A DNA stretch of 64,000 nucleotides from Hawksworthiomyces lignivorus. Its lineage: Eukaryota; Ascomycota; Sordariomycetes; Ophiostomatales; Ophiostomataceae. The DNA is taken from positions 1-64,000 of the forward strand of contig NTMA01000090.1 of NCBI GenBank assembly GCA_002917075.1. The letters run 5' to 3'. Below the pieces are notes generated by a model that was not told the DNA's origin, did not search any database, and saw only the letters and a list, made by a program, of their open reading frames with translations. The number at the start of each line of letters is the position of its first letter. The stretch's first letter is position 1. The translations under genes and the position numbers were made by a program. Below are positions 1 to 12,091 of this stretch, piece after piece.

Positions 1-244
1 CACAGTGCGTTATATACAGTAAATGAGTGTAATTCACACAGTGCCCAACTCAACACAGCTTCGCATTTCACGTGACCCAAACTTCACTGCCAAAATGCGG
101 TGTATAATGGCAGAAAACCAAAGAGTTTCTAATTGGCCAAGTATTTTGCAAGGCTACATTTTGTTGTCATAGAAAATTAAGAAGCGAACAGCCGTCAGTA
201 TTGCATCGCTCTATGTTTTGTAACATCCATTTTAGGGCGCAACC
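1..244. promoter_or_regulatory. Upstream region of CWC2
   Basis: No coding exon is visible in this stretch. It lies directly 5' of the CWC2 start codon at 245 and should contain its promoter and 5' leader. I see no clear TATA box or other named element. The upstream neighbour lies outside the window. Confidence 0.4.
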
Positions 245-1680
245 ATGGCAGACTCGACAAGTGAAGTGAGATTAGCAGCTGAAAACCCAAGTTCGCCTGG
301 TGCGGCATCACTTGCCGATGCACTAATACCGACGACCACGGCGACAACAGAAAAGACGATAAAATCTGCATTGCCAATAACTGGCCCCAGACTTGTGCGC
401 AAGATTGTTCGGAAGAAGCGCCGGCCTGCCCGGCCTCAGGTGGATCCTGCAACGTTCAAAACAGAGCCGCCGCCTCAGACCGGAGTCACATTTAAGTATG
501 TTTTCCTACCGCCGAGCCACTGCTTTCTGCGCAGAGCACAGTACTAACTCTCACAGTATCTGGTATAACAAATGGAGCGGTGGTGATCGGGAGAGTAGCC
601 AGGCAAGCCAGACGCATGCCAAAGGACGATGTAACATTGCCAGAGACTCGGGATACACTTTGGCTGACAACGTGTCTGGCTCCTACTTTTGTCTATTTGT
701 ATTCTCTCTCCACTCCCCTCTCCTATGGACAGACCAAGTTTGCGCTTCACAAAGATATGAATGCTAACTAACACTTTACTTCCTTTCCTTTCTAGTTTGC
801 TCGTGGCCTGTGCCCCAAGGGAAGTGATTGTCCCTACCTGCACCGCTTGCCTACGGTTACCGACATCTTTAACCCCAACATTGATTGTTTCGGACGCGAC
901 AAGTTCTCCGATTACCGCGATGATATGGGCGGCGTAGGCAGTTTTTTGCGGCCTAATCGTACCGTCTACGTGGGCCGAATTCACGTCACTGATGACATTG
1001 AGGAAATAGTCTCTCGTCACTTTGCTGAATGGGGGCAGGTAGAGCGGATCCGCGTGCTAAACACACGTGGTGTGGCATTCATCACATACACAAACGAAGC
1101 CAACGCACAATTTGCTAAAGAAGCAATGGCCCACCAATCTCTCGATCACGACGAAGTTCTCAACGTTCGCTGGGCGACTGTCGACCCGAACCCGATGGCC
1201 CAGGCTCGCGAAGCTCGCCGTGTCGAAGAGCAAGCGGCGGCGGCTATCCGCGCAGTTCTTCCTGCAGATTATGTAGCTGAGCTAGAAGGGCGCGATCCAG
1301 AGTCGCGCAAGCGTCGGCGGATCGAAGGAGGCTTTGGTCTTCAGGGATATGAAGCGCCTGACAAGGTGTGGTACGTGCAACAGGCACAGCGGGCGAAACA
1401 GTTAGAGGGCGCAGGCGAAGGAAGTCATAGTGCTTCGTCAATAGTAAGCACAACGACCGGCGCCCCAGATGATGAAGAGGCACATGAGGTAGACACAACC
1501 AATGCGGCCACATCTGATGTCCCGAACGCTGGCATCCTCTCTGGTGCAACACTAGCGGCGCTCGCAAAACGACGAGAACAAACCAACAACGGGCTGATAT
1601 TTAAAACGGCTCGAGAAACTAGGCCGGCCGGTGCTCTGGTGGACTATGGTAGCGACAGCGACGACAGCAATGAGTCTTGA
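245..1680 (+). CDS. CWC2: Pre-mRNA-splicing factor Cwc2
   Basis: Three exons join in frame: 245-495, 557-698 and 796-1680, giving 425 aa. Cwc2 is an RNA-binding protein of the Prp19-associated (NTC-related) part of the spliceosome that contacts U6 snRNA and the intron near the catalytic centre. The spliced protein shows the conserved NIWYNKWSGGDRE stretch (about residues 84-96). The CCCH zinc finger has C109, C129 or C137, C143 and H147, within CPKGSDCPYLH. One RRM follows (about 186-260), with RNP2-like VYVGRIHV and RNP1-like RGVAFITY (222-229). The C-terminal third is charged and low in complexity and ends in an acidic SDSDDSNES tail. The start is the first ATG in frame with the conserved core. 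The exon 1 donor falls inside a Phe-Asn codon pair (phase 2), and the splice restores the family motif exactly. The gene converges with the secreted-protein gene downstream. Confidence 0.95.
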
Positions 1681-1879
1681 CAGTAACGATGTAGATTCTC
1701 TCAGCGGGTTGTAATCGGGCAAAAGGAGGTTTCGAATCGCAATTTTATCTCTACCTGGGTGTTCTGCATACGCTGTTCTTTACTTAACGTTTACTGCTTA
1801 ATGATATACACATTCATCGAACGCATCCAACAATATTTATTTAACAAATCTGGCGATTCCAAAATTCTGTTCCATTCTC

Positions 1880-3743
1880 TCACGAGATAATAAAGGCTGT
1901 TGACACCGTCTTGGAATTCGAAGTAGAGTTTGTAGTTGTCATCATGCTGGTCCACGACGTCGTGTTTGCTGCAACAGACGATCTTCCTATACCGTTAATG
2001 CTAGTGATGCTAGTGGTGCTAGTGGTGCTTGTAGCATTCCTAAAGCTAGGCGTGTTCGTGAGGCTATGCGAGGTTGTCGTTGTTGCGGGTGGCGTTGTGT
2101 GAGCATCAGTCTGGCTTGATCTGCTTGTAGCTGATGACGTTGCATTTGTTTGTGTTCTAGTGCTTGGCGTTGATGTACTGTTCACTGCAGTTTTGCTCAC
2201 TGCAGTTGGCGAAGGTACTATGCCACTTGTCGTTGATATCGGATTGCCGCTCTTAGGTGCAGTGATAGAGATCGTGAATGATGTTCCATGGAAGGAGCTC
2301 GTTGAAGAAGATGTAGTTGTATTCGCGTATGGGGGCTTCGAGCTACTCGTGCCATTTGTTATCGCTGTAGTTGTTATTGCAGTAGGGCCGGGTTTAGTTG
2401 TGGAGAAAAAAATAGTGTTGGACGTCGAACTCGATCTATCTGCTTTTGAGCTCGTTAATATAGAGGTGGAAGTAGTAGCATTTTTGCTGCCACTTATAGT
2501 TGCACTGGCTGATGTCTGGTTTGTGCTCGCAAAGCTTGAAGTTAGCTGTCTGCTTTTAGAGGTTGAACTTCCTTTACTTGTTGTTACCGTTGACAGCGTT
2601 GTTGGCAGAACTGATGCCGTAGCAGAAGATGTGCTGCTCGCAGTGGAAGTTACACCATTCGTTGTTGTTATCGTGGTCGTTGTACTATTATGAGGTTTCG
2701 TTGATGTTGTTGTATTCTGTTTACTCGTTGTGACAATGATAGGACTAGCTGACGTTCCGGCTTTTGTGGTTGTCATCATCATCGTTGTGTTCAGAGCCGA
2801 CGTCGAGTTTCTGAAAGGTGGTGCTGTAGCCGACGTAGATGAATTTGTTGCTGTAGTTGTCTTCTTTGGGCGTGGGAAAATCGTTGTAGAACCAAGGGTC
2901 ATACTTGGGGTAGACGTGGCCACCGTCGAAGTCGCTGTACCACTACTTATTAGAGCAGGGCTGCACTGCCGCCAGGTCCACTGAAGTCTCTGAAAAACGG
3001 TTGGGGAGTCCAAGATCTCGCCCTGTCCATCGTCTGCTACACCCCCAAAAGAAGCATATCCTCCTATTGTCGGGTTTCGTTGTACATTTATGCGGAGGGT
3101 TAAATCAATATTCCCTACTGGCGTCGTATCGCTCGTGCAGTCCGACCATGGCCCGTTGTTAGCAAAATCCAGGACAACTCCGATGGCGCTCGTCTGATCA
3201 CTTGGCGTCGTGTTGTTTGTTGATACGCTTTTCACGACAGCCTAATAGTCTGGTCAGCCTTCGCCCCCTTGTATTTATTTATTGCGAGATGCATTGAAAT
3301 CGAGATAAATGTATGGGCTTTCGGATAGCTTATACCTTCGCAGGTTGATCTGACCAAAACACGGTTGCCGTGGCGGCAAGTGAGCTACCACTGCTCAGCG
3401 CGGCAAACCCGCGAACTGATATGGTTTCCAAAGCAAGCTGCCAGCCGGGTGAAGCATTGGATAGCTCTGCACGAATCTCACAGACTTCGGCTAGAGCATT
3501 GCTAGGTGCATTCTGTGTAACCTCTAGATTGAATTTGTGCAGGCTGATCATCCAATCAGTCCAACTAGTCGTACCCCACGAAGCATTTGCTGAATTCTGA
3601 GAACAACCATTTCCCGAATAGTAGATATTTGAGACTTGAGGGAGCATAGGAGGCTCTAGGGAGATGCCATCAAACCTCGCGCCATGCACCATAGCGCCCC
3701 ATAGAACAAGCGATACAGAAACTGACTTTGTAGACAAAATCAT
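1880..3743 (-). CDS. Secreted DUF4360-like protein with long Ser/Thr-rich tail
   Basis: Two exons, 3336-3743 and 1880-3241 (minus), separated by a 94 nt GT-AG intron in phase 0, give 589 aa. The N-terminus has a signal peptide (hydrophobic to about residue 21, ending near VHGA). Residues about 30-215 fit the fungal DUF4360 pattern: an early Cys, a KFNLEVTQ strand, PGWQLALETISVRGFAALSSG, a paired Cys (SDCTS), LTLRINVQRNP, and a closing WTWRQCSP. From about residue 220 to the end the chain is almost only Ser, Thr, Ala, Asn and Val. This is typical of an O-glycosylated, wall-associated stalk. No GPI signal is obvious at the C-terminus (it ends AFIIS). The function of the domain is unknown; a secreted or cell-surface location is inferred. 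The repetitive tail creates long false reading frames on the plus strand. Confidence 0.8.
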
Positions 3744-6203
3744 CGTGCTGAATTACGGCTAGTCGCCCTGTTTGTTTGTACAGACAGTTAGCAAAATAAA
3801 AAATAAAAGATCTTAGTCTCCTTCAATTTGCTTGAATTCTATATAGCATTCTTGAGAAGATGAGGCGAATGCATGCAGATGGGATATGGGCTTCACCATG
3901 AGAACCTAAGTGGCATAATTTCGATCCTTGGCTTTGGAGCAAAACGTAGGCGCCTCAAGTCTAATTTTAAGAAGACCACGGCAAAGGGTACACGGTCTCA
4001 GTCCCTGCTTATTCTGTTCCTACTTCAATATAACCCGATTGATATAGAAGACATTGCTTAGGTTTGCACAGCAAACCTCGTTTAAACTTGGGCCTTCTTT
4101 CGTGCTCATCAAGATTTTCATATGATAATTGCACTGCAGAATAAGGGTCCTTCCAATCGTATTTTCCGATCTTCCGAATATTTGGTAGCGATTGAGCGGA
4201 GAAGGGCTTCTTGAGCAAGGAATGACGACAACATAGAGTGAAGGGTAGACACTATTTTATCCAAATTATTTCAACAGAGGCTTTTGTGCAGCAAAATTCG
4301 CCGTGTCAAAGAGCCGCCTCGGCTACTTTCATATGTAAGATACAAGGCTGCCCTCAGGCTCTTCAGTCCTGTCCGTCTTTAATCCCAATTTGCCCATACC
4401 ATTTCCCTCTTCTCTTATAGTATTAGGTAGGCAATGTTGTGATGATATTTCGCATGTTATCAAAGTATAGAAATGAGCGCTTTTGGAGCGATGTGAGGAT
4501 GTATCTTGTTTTAATACGTTGGAGCAATTCTAGATTCAAGTCATAGCCGAGTCCGGGAAAAGGTTGGATGTTTTCTACGAAGAGTCAACGGTAAAATCTG
4601 CAAGCTTCTGAGTCGCCATTTTCCTCGCCATTTTATAATCCAGCATGTTTCTAGTTACCTCTTAAAAATATCCCGTGGTAGACGAAGCTCACAGGGCATG
4701 AAGAACGCCAGTTGCTTGTGCTGTACCTCAATACCATACACTTATTCTGCACTCTCTTAAATTCTAAATGGAGAAAAAAAAGGTATCGTAAATGCTAGAA
4801 CTTCCCACCCCACAAAAACATATTTAGAATAACGGCATATTTTATCACAGCAGGGGCTTGCGATTCGGAAGTGTCGTAGTAGACAGGAGGTGACGTTCGA
4901 CAAATAATAAGAAAAGACGGCAGCCAAATTGTGCTTGATGTAACATTGCACATTCTGGCATTTTTTTCTCCTTCAAGCTATTTCGCCGCAGAATTTTTTA
5001 TGCCTATACTAAGCTTTCTAGAAGCTCTTAGCGTCAGGTAGTGAACCACGTAATTGGAGTGTGGCACTTCTCCCATGGTATTTGAACATACGAGATTCTC
5101 CCTTTCTTCCGGAGTAAAGCTGCAATACGCGTCCAAGTCAGAGTTGATAAATTAGAGGACAAAGTAGATCTGCAATAATTTAGACAAAATAAAAGGGAGG
5201 GGGTGAGAAGAAGGAAGACAAGATCGAGAAGTTTTAAGCCTCTTCTTGAAATAGGCCAAGAGCATAGATGCATTCGTGATTGAAGCAGAAGATTTACAAT
5301 GGACAGTGGAAAGTGACAAAAAATTTCGCAGTGCTATGAAATAGATAGGAAATAGGGCGAAGGAATAACGAAGAAATAGAGAAAGTCTCAGGTTATTTCT
5401 GCAGTTACGAAGAAAGTTGCTCCTAGAACCACCACCTAAAGGGAGAATCGAGAGAACAGGAATGCGAGGGCCGAGGAGAGAAGCGAAGGATGGTTCTGTT
5501 TTCCAATGACAGTTGCCTGCGCCACTAGAACGGGACGTGAAGGCTCGCTGAAGAATGGCGCATGCTAAGTAAAATATACTGTTAAGGTCTAGGTCTAGTG
5601 CCCCTACACGTTGACGGCACAGACTTGGAGAATGAAAAGCCTCATTCGGAATGGATTCTATAACAGTAATTATCCAAGATGAAAATATGAAAGAGGCGAA
5701 GTTCAGCTGATAGATATGGACTTGTCATGCCTTGACGACACTGTCCTCTCTTGCCCAACTGGGCTTCATGCAGCCTTTGTAGAGACCTGTTGAAAAGCAG
5801 GTATAAGTTTATGATTTTTTTCCCTCTGCCCATACGTCTGGATGGACCAACTCAAATCTATTGTGGTTGAACATACGTCTGCGTACATGTCAGAGGCAAC
5901 TCTTATTAACCTGTGCCTGTGCTCAAAACCATAGCGCTTATTTTCACTTTTACAAGAGAGGAAGTCCCTTGCAAGCGTACAAAAATGGCGCTTACATAAT
6001 ATACCAGATAGAGACTCGGTAGTGTGGCACTTGTAAAAACTCACGTGATTGAAATCAAAGCTCTTCCGCGGAGTAAATATTTTGACCATTTTCAGAGTAG
6101 CTATACCTGGCTTCAGAAATACCTAAGCAATGGATTATTGAAATTTTTTTCCCTCCATATTTATGGTGCAATCAGTACAGACAACAGCACCCATTACACT
6201 TTC
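3744..6203. other. Intergenic region, about 2.5 kb
   Basis: Only short, unconserved reading frames are present on both strands; none shows a domain, signal peptide or convincing exon join. The stretch separates the start of the minus-strand secreted-protein gene from the mL15 gene, so it must contain both promoters. I recognise no RNA gene or repeat in it. Confidence 0.5.
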
Positions 6204-7201
6204 ATGGCACCACGACTACCGTTGCCAGGTGCAGCAGCTTGCTGCAAGGCGTTAATTGGAAATTATTCCGTTTCGCTGTTGACGCCTTTTCTGGCAGCCC
6301 TCACTGCTCGGTCTCAAGCGCAAACACGCAATGCTGGTATTTTAGCGCATCTTCGCGATAACCCCGGAGCGCACCAGAAGCGCATACGAGTCGGACGTGG
6401 CCCTTCATCGGGTAAAGGAAAGACTTCAGGACGCGGCCACAAAGGCCAGAAGCAGCACGGCAAAGTTAAGCCATGGTTTCAGGGTGGTCAGACGCCGCTG
6501 ATACGAACTTGGGGGCGGAAGGGCTTTGTTAACCAGTGCGTAGCCTGTTTTTATTCGGCAGTATATATGCTTCATTTTCCCTTGAGTTTCGCCGTATACT
6601 AACCTATAGCAGCCGTGCTGATGATATGTCCGAGGTCAACCTTGACCGCTTGCAAGCCTTCATCGATGCCGGCCGTCTAGATCCGAAGAAGCCCATCACG
6701 CCCAAGGAACTGATCCAGTCCGGCCTCGTGGGGAGGGTGCGCGATGGCATCAAAATACTTGCTAGAGGAAAGGGAGAGCTGCGAACACCAGTGGATTTGT
6801 TGGTGTCCAGGGCATCGGCCAGCGCGATTGATGCCATCGAGGGCGCTGGTGGCAAAATTGTGACACGGTACTTCACGAAACAATCGATACGGTGGCTACT
6901 CCAGGGAAAGAGCGTGGCTTCGAGTACGCCACTTCCAGTAGGCAAAGAACATGTTGAGGCGGAGTTGACCAAACTCCAAGAGGTGCCGGTGCACTTGCGT
7001 CGCTTGCCAGACCCAACAAGCCGTTGGGACATTGAATATTACCGGGACCCTGCGCACCGGGGTTACCTCAGCCACCAACTTCAACTTGGTGAATCGCCTT
7101 CCTTATATTTCAAAGTGCCTGGAGAACGGCGATTGGCACGGTCGGGCAGCAGCCAAAAGGAGGACGCGCAGGCGAAAAGGGCAGACGACTTGTTATTTTA
7201 G
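6204..7201 (+). CDS. MRPL10: Mitochondrial large-subunit ribosomal protein uL15m
   Basis: Two exons, 6204-6535 and 6610-7201, encode about 307 aa. The start is the ATG that opens MAPRLPLPG, just before an Arg/Ala-rich mitochondrial presequence. The L15 signature lies at about residues 58-82: a Gly-rich RNA-binding loop reading [16 protein letters not shown], then GHKGQKQHG. After the intron the L15 core continues with [29 protein letters not shown] and the conserved closing strand GGKIVTRYF. The protein binds 23S-type rRNA in the mitochondrial large subunit. The length matches fungal homologues, which carry a C-terminal extension of about 100 aa compared with bacteria. The 3' splice site is a tandem TAGCAG; both choices keep the frame and differ by one codon. 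The yeast name is MRPL10. Confidence 0.92.
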
Positions 7202-7948
7202 TTGCACTCGAGGATTGCAATGCGGTGCTGGGGTAGAGATCTGCTTCTGGCAATCTCTGTCATGCATGAAAACAGTTAGGATTCTCCGTTTATGTACAAT
7301 ACACATCTATGATTTGCTCTTTGGTTCTCTATACCAGTGAAGTTCCGTTTCGCCTGCTTCGGATGCTAGTCGAATGTTGCGACAGAGATGCTTTGAGGGC
7401 AACGCTTTGATTGGCTCGCCTTGGTTATAGGCTATCCACCGTAGTTCCGCAATTAGTACTGGCGCAAAGCTCCCTGACAACCTAGTATAGTGTTTTGTAT
7501 ATTCGCTCAGACCCAAGCACACCAGCCTCGATTTCCGCTTTTCATTACGTTCACAGCAGCAGCTATCCATCCTCTTCTCTCTTTGCGACTTGCTACACGC
7601 TGAGCTTGCCTCGCAATTGCACAGGCACCTCTACGCCACCATCTTCCTTGGCAAGACTCTCTAATTAACCACCTCGTTATCGCCAACAGATCGCCAACCA
7701 GGCAACCTTCCTCTCCAATAAGCCTGATACCTACCATTCGTTGTTACAAATCGAAAGCGGCTGCTGCTGTCGACCACTGCCAATCTTGCCGCCTCCAAGA
7801 TATTTAGAGATAGCGAGTTACAGCCGCCTCGCCTTTTTCCCCGTCGACAACCCATCCGAGTACTAGTAACCAAACCGGTCAGGTTTTTTTTTTCTGGAAT
7901 TCCGCAGAACAATTTATTTGCAGATCGCTGGGGTGCAGCTCTTCTCCA
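7202..7948. promoter_or_regulatory. MRPL10-MVP1 intergenic region / MVP1 leader
   Basis: No coding exon is seen. The distal half (about 7500-7940) is rich in CT and short pyrimidine runs, including a T9 tract near 7885, which is common in 5' leaders of fungal housekeeping genes. It should hold the MRPL10 3' end and the MVP1 promoter. Confidence 0.45.
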
Positions 7949-10607
7949 ATGTCGCTCTTCGGTACTTCGCCGACGGAGGAAGGTGGTGCCGAACCCTCAA
8001 TGCACTCCTCGTTCGCGCGCTCCCGTCATGGACTCTTTGACGATGATGGCGCTATTAGCCGAACAAACTCGGACAACCTCTTCAACGACGATGACCTCGA
8101 AGGGAGCGGCTCGGCATCACCTTGGGACATGCCCGCGCCGCGTAAGCAGAAGAGCCGTGCCGAGCTGCTGCGCAACCTTCTCCAGACCGCCGATGTTCCT
8201 AAGACATATCTCGATGCTTTTGACGCTACCATACAAGACGAGCCACAGAAAAACAGAGTGTCATCCGGTGGCGTTGCACGGATTCTAGCCGCATCTAAGC
8301 TCGGTGCAGATAATCAAGCCGAGATCATGAGCATTATAGCGCCGGGCGACGTTGGAGGCACCGTTGCACTCGGCCGGAACGAGTTCAATGTTCTTCTTGC
8401 ACTGGTCGGATTGGCTCAGGAGGGAGAGACTGTGAGCTTAGACAGCGTAGATGAGCACAGACGAAGCAAGTATCCAGCGTCTTGTTTCTTCATTTTGTCA
8501 TTTCTGTTTTTCTATTGTCGAAAATTTTCCAACACTAACTGAAGCTTCTTTTTTGCATTGAATATAGATCTTCCCCACCCGCACATTCCCGGTCTCATCA
8601 GCGATCTCCCAGCGCCAGCACCAGTGCATAACGAACAGGGTGTAGCCAAAGAACCACCTGTCAAGGTCGCCGACATAATGTCAACTCCACCTCAGCAACC
8701 GCCGCCATTTCCCTCTTCACTAAAGCAGACGCCTTCGGATGTGAGCAAGCTCTCCGTAGACTACCCCCCAGACGACCCGTGGAACACCCCCGACATGCAT
8801 AAAAATCACTATCACACCACAACTGATAGCGGCGCTTTGTCCTTGCCTAAGGCGAACACAACCAATGATGGAGCAAGATTTTCCGCTTTACCCAACGGAA
8901 CTACAATAACTGATGCTCATCTGCGCACCACGTCGACTTTTACTACTACACCTGAGGCAACGATCAGCAGTGCGTCTGGTACAGAAATTTCACAGCACGA
9001 ACGCCAGAATAGCACCGGCGATAGCGGCGGCCTCACGGACCAAGCCCGCGCCAGTATCGGATGGGGGAACGTCTACAATGGTGGGAATATGAATATTGGC
9101 AACAATGGCGGGTTTGGTCAGATCCCAGTGCCCACTGATCTAGGCGCCGACCGTGACAATACGAGCGACGCTGTTAATGACACTGGTGCCCATGAACCCC
9201 GGAACATTTCAAGGACAATTGGCCCCAGTAGTGGACGTACTGGAAATGCGATCGAGGAAAATGTGACCGTGACACTGATGCCAGAGAAAGAGGGCTTGTT
9301 CATGTTCCAACACCACAACTATGAAGTAGCCAGTTCTCGGCGCAGTAGCAAAGTTGTCCGGCGTTATAGCGATTTTGTTTGGCTGCTAGAGTGCCTTCAC
9401 AAACGCTACCCTTTCCGGGTGTTGCCTTTGCTCCCACCAAAGCGTGTTGCTGGTAAGCGACGAATCTCCACTTTCAATTATGCAGTATCTAGGGCTAACA
9501 TGCAAGTCAATGGTAATCATCTGTCTAATGACGGCGCATTTATTGAAAAGCGCAGGCGTGGCCTGGCACGATTTCTCAATGCCCTGGTCCGGCATCCTAT
9601 ATTAAGTACAGAGCAGCTAGTTGTGATGTTCTTAACGGTGCCAACGGTATGATTCGCTGCTGGCAATTTAAAACCCACCTACACGCGATTTGCTATGGAA
9701 CTAACGCGTTATGGTACCTTCCGCAGGAGCTCTCTGTATGGAGAAAACAAGCAACTATTTCCGTACAGGATGAATTCGCCGGCCGCCCCTTGCCTCCTGG
9801 TCTAGAGGAGTCCCTTTCACCCCATCTTACAGACCTGTTCGACCGAACGCGGTCCGGTGTCCGCCGTTCTGCCGAGCTCTACATTACCACGTGCAATATT
9901 ATGGATCGACTGGTGAAGCGCGGTGAGGGTGTCGCCAATGACCATGCACGTATGGCAGTCTCGTTGCAATCTCTGACTGAGGCGAGTGCCGACACTTATG
10001 CCACTGATACGAACGATGTACCGCTACTTAATGACGGTCTAATTGCCATGAGCAAGCACCTCCGCACCGGCCAAGCGCTTATGGAGGATGAGGCTAGAGC
10101 GTGGGATGCCGGTGTGTTGGAGGATCTGAAGCGGCAACGTGACGCCCTTGTGGGTTTGCGTGATTTATTTGACCGGCGCGAACGTTACGATCGTGATAAT
10201 ATTCCATTCCTCGAGCGGCGTATCCAGAAGAATGAGACCAAGCTGGCCACCCTGCGTGCGAAGCCCGAAGGGTTGGTCAAGCCGGGGGAAATTGAGAAAG
10301 TGGTGGAGGCGATTATCAAGGTACGTCTAAACCAGCACCCCAGAAGCTCATATTTTTTTCTCATACAATTCGGCTAACCTTTTCTCCCTTCTACTAGGAC
10401 AAGGAATCGATTGTGACACAACACAACCGATCGGTTTTCGTCAAGGAATGCCTTCGGGACGAGTTAATCTACTTCCAAGCCACGCAATACCACGTATCTC
10501 GTTGGAATCAGGACTGGGCACAGGAACGAGTTAAGTATTCAGAGATGCTTGCGGAGAATTGGCGGCGACTGCTAGACGAGTTGGAGGGAATGCCTCTGGG
10601 GGACTGA
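7949..10607 (+). CDS. MVP1: Sorting nexin Mvp1 (PX-BAR)
   Basis: Four exons, 7949-8465, 8568-9646, 9727-10320 and 10398-10607, encode 799 aa. Mvp1 is an endosomal sorting nexin that binds phosphatidylinositol 3-phosphate and shapes recycling tubules for retrieval of vacuolar sorting receptors. Residues 1-172 hold the acidic N-terminus (FDDDGAISRTNSDNLFNDDD) and an EH-like part. Residues about 173-400 are a low-complexity Asn/Thr/Pro-rich linker. The PX domain covers about 401-532, with the phosphoinositide-binding RRYSDFVWL. The rest is a helical BAR/Vps5-like region beginning ELSVWRKQATISVQ. Intron 1 (8466-8567) needs a GC-AG border: its 5' end is GCAAGT, and only this donor keeps the frame and joins EHRRN to LPHPHIPGL. 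The other two introns are GT-AG. Confidence 0.92.
8466..8567 (+). other. GC-AG intron in MVP1
   Basis: This intron starts GCAAGTAT and ends AATATAG. The nearby GT at 8470 would leave the upstream exon in phase 2, while the downstream exon needs phase 1, so it would break the PX-BAR reading frame. GCAAGT is the usual consensus for the minor GC donor class handled by the major spliceosome. Confidence 0.8.
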
Positions 10608-10679
10608 TTATGTTTGTGACCTCATTTTGCGTATCATAGCCAGCTTGCTTCTTTCTAAACACCTTGCCCTTTCTGCTGT

Positions 10680-10718
<39 letters not shown>

Positions 10719-12091
10719 GTTTTGGAATTATTTGCTGTTGTTTCTATTTACATTGTCTATTTTGCATCCGGTTTCGAGGAGAAGAATGATTAGGATTCAT
10801 ACCCTTGTGTTCAACGTAATTTTTCTGTTTTATTTCATTTTTCTTTCTGTGTGCAACATAGTCAAGCCATTGCTCTGAATAACAAGTCTTTAACCCGTAT
10901 TGGCTACTGAGAGTGCGACGGTATGCTATTTCTAGCTCATTGCTCTGTTTATGCGTATCATCTTGGATGTTTAGTAGCAGTAGACTTTTGTCCATGCGCC
11001 TGTTTTTATCGTCACGTGTCATTGCTTACCAGTCATTCGTCTGTGAAGGAAGCCCCGCCATTTGAAGTGTCGATGATTTTCCTCACCCCGCCCACAGATT
11101 GTTGACTTTGATGGTGAAATAAAGCGATTTCGCTGTACTCATATATTACTTTCAGGGATCCATGCTCTCCTTGCGAATCTTCCTTTCCCATTTTGCACAC
11201 ACGGGGCAGAAAAAGAGCGACAAGAGAGCTGCACCTCGATAGGCGAACCCACTCACCCTTTATGTCTTGCCCGCTTTCACTCTATTCACCCACTAAGCCG
11301 AACCACACGCTGACTTCTATTTGACCTCTTGGCTTCTTTACTCTGAACCTTAATGAAATCGTTCTCCTCTACAGCCTCAACTGTGACGGACGTTATATAC
11401 CACCCACACCCGCAGTGTCACTTCATCTACAGCAGCACATCGCCATCCTTATGAAATAGTGCAACCCTTGCAGCCGTTTGATACCTACGAAACGCTTCGT
11501 TTTTCCTGTCTCATCGCTACTTCTGGCTGGGTGTCACAGTCGCATCAGCTCCGCACTGGCTTTTCGCTGCCATCTCCCTGATCTGCCTCACTGCTATCTT
11601 TGAATTTCTTCCCCTTTACTTAGCAGCCGATTTCGGTTGCACATAGCTCAAGCGTGGACCTTGGTTTTTTTTTTTCGAGTCCTGGAGTACGCAGACGAGA
11701 GGAACCGAGAAGTACGCCTTTTTATCACTAGAGCACAACCTTGTCTGTGGCGCGCGTTTTCTGCACAAAATCCCAAAGCTGCATACCAAAGTCAATAGCC
11801 TCGTGTGGCTACAGCAAATCAAACAATCCTGGACAGCAGCAACAGCACAGACAATTTCTACCCACGTTATTGGCTAGTGTCACGTATCAGTTGCACGGAG
11901 CCGTCGTCCACCTACTAGTCTTACCCCCTCTAACTCCCCGCCTCCGAAACATAGCCTACCGGCTCTGTTCTAGCGACGCGCTACGGAACGAATTGCATCT
12001 CAGCTCGTCTTCGGTGTCCGACTTTCGTCTTCTTCCTATCTCTTCCAATTTTCTTCCCATTTGTTTAGGCTCCAGCTCCGTCGACGCAAAG
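10608..12091. promoter_or_regulatory. MVP1-DCN1 intergenic region with T37 tract
   Basis: A run of 37 T residues sits at 10681-10717, about 75 bp after the MVP1 stop, in the presumed 3' UTR. From about 11150 to 12090 the plus strand is strongly CT-rich, with many CTTCT/TCTTCC clusters. This resembles a long pyrimidine-rich promoter and 5' leader for DCN1. No coding exon was recognised. Confidence 0.5.

Noticed and set aside
2160..2693. Long Val/Leu/Ala-rich plus-strand frames across 1911-2984
   Set aside because: They are the mirror image of the Ser/Thr-rich tail of the minus-strand secreted protein (repetitive ACN/TCN codons) and have no start context or domain.
5766..6089. Minus-strand frame of 107 codons upstream of MRPL10
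   Set aside because: No domain, no signal peptide and no codon bias; it overlaps the probable MRPL10 promoter.
8470..8471. GT donor four bases after the GC donor in MVP1
   Set aside because: It would leave phase 2 against an exon that needs phase 1, breaking the protein; the GCAAGT donor fits.
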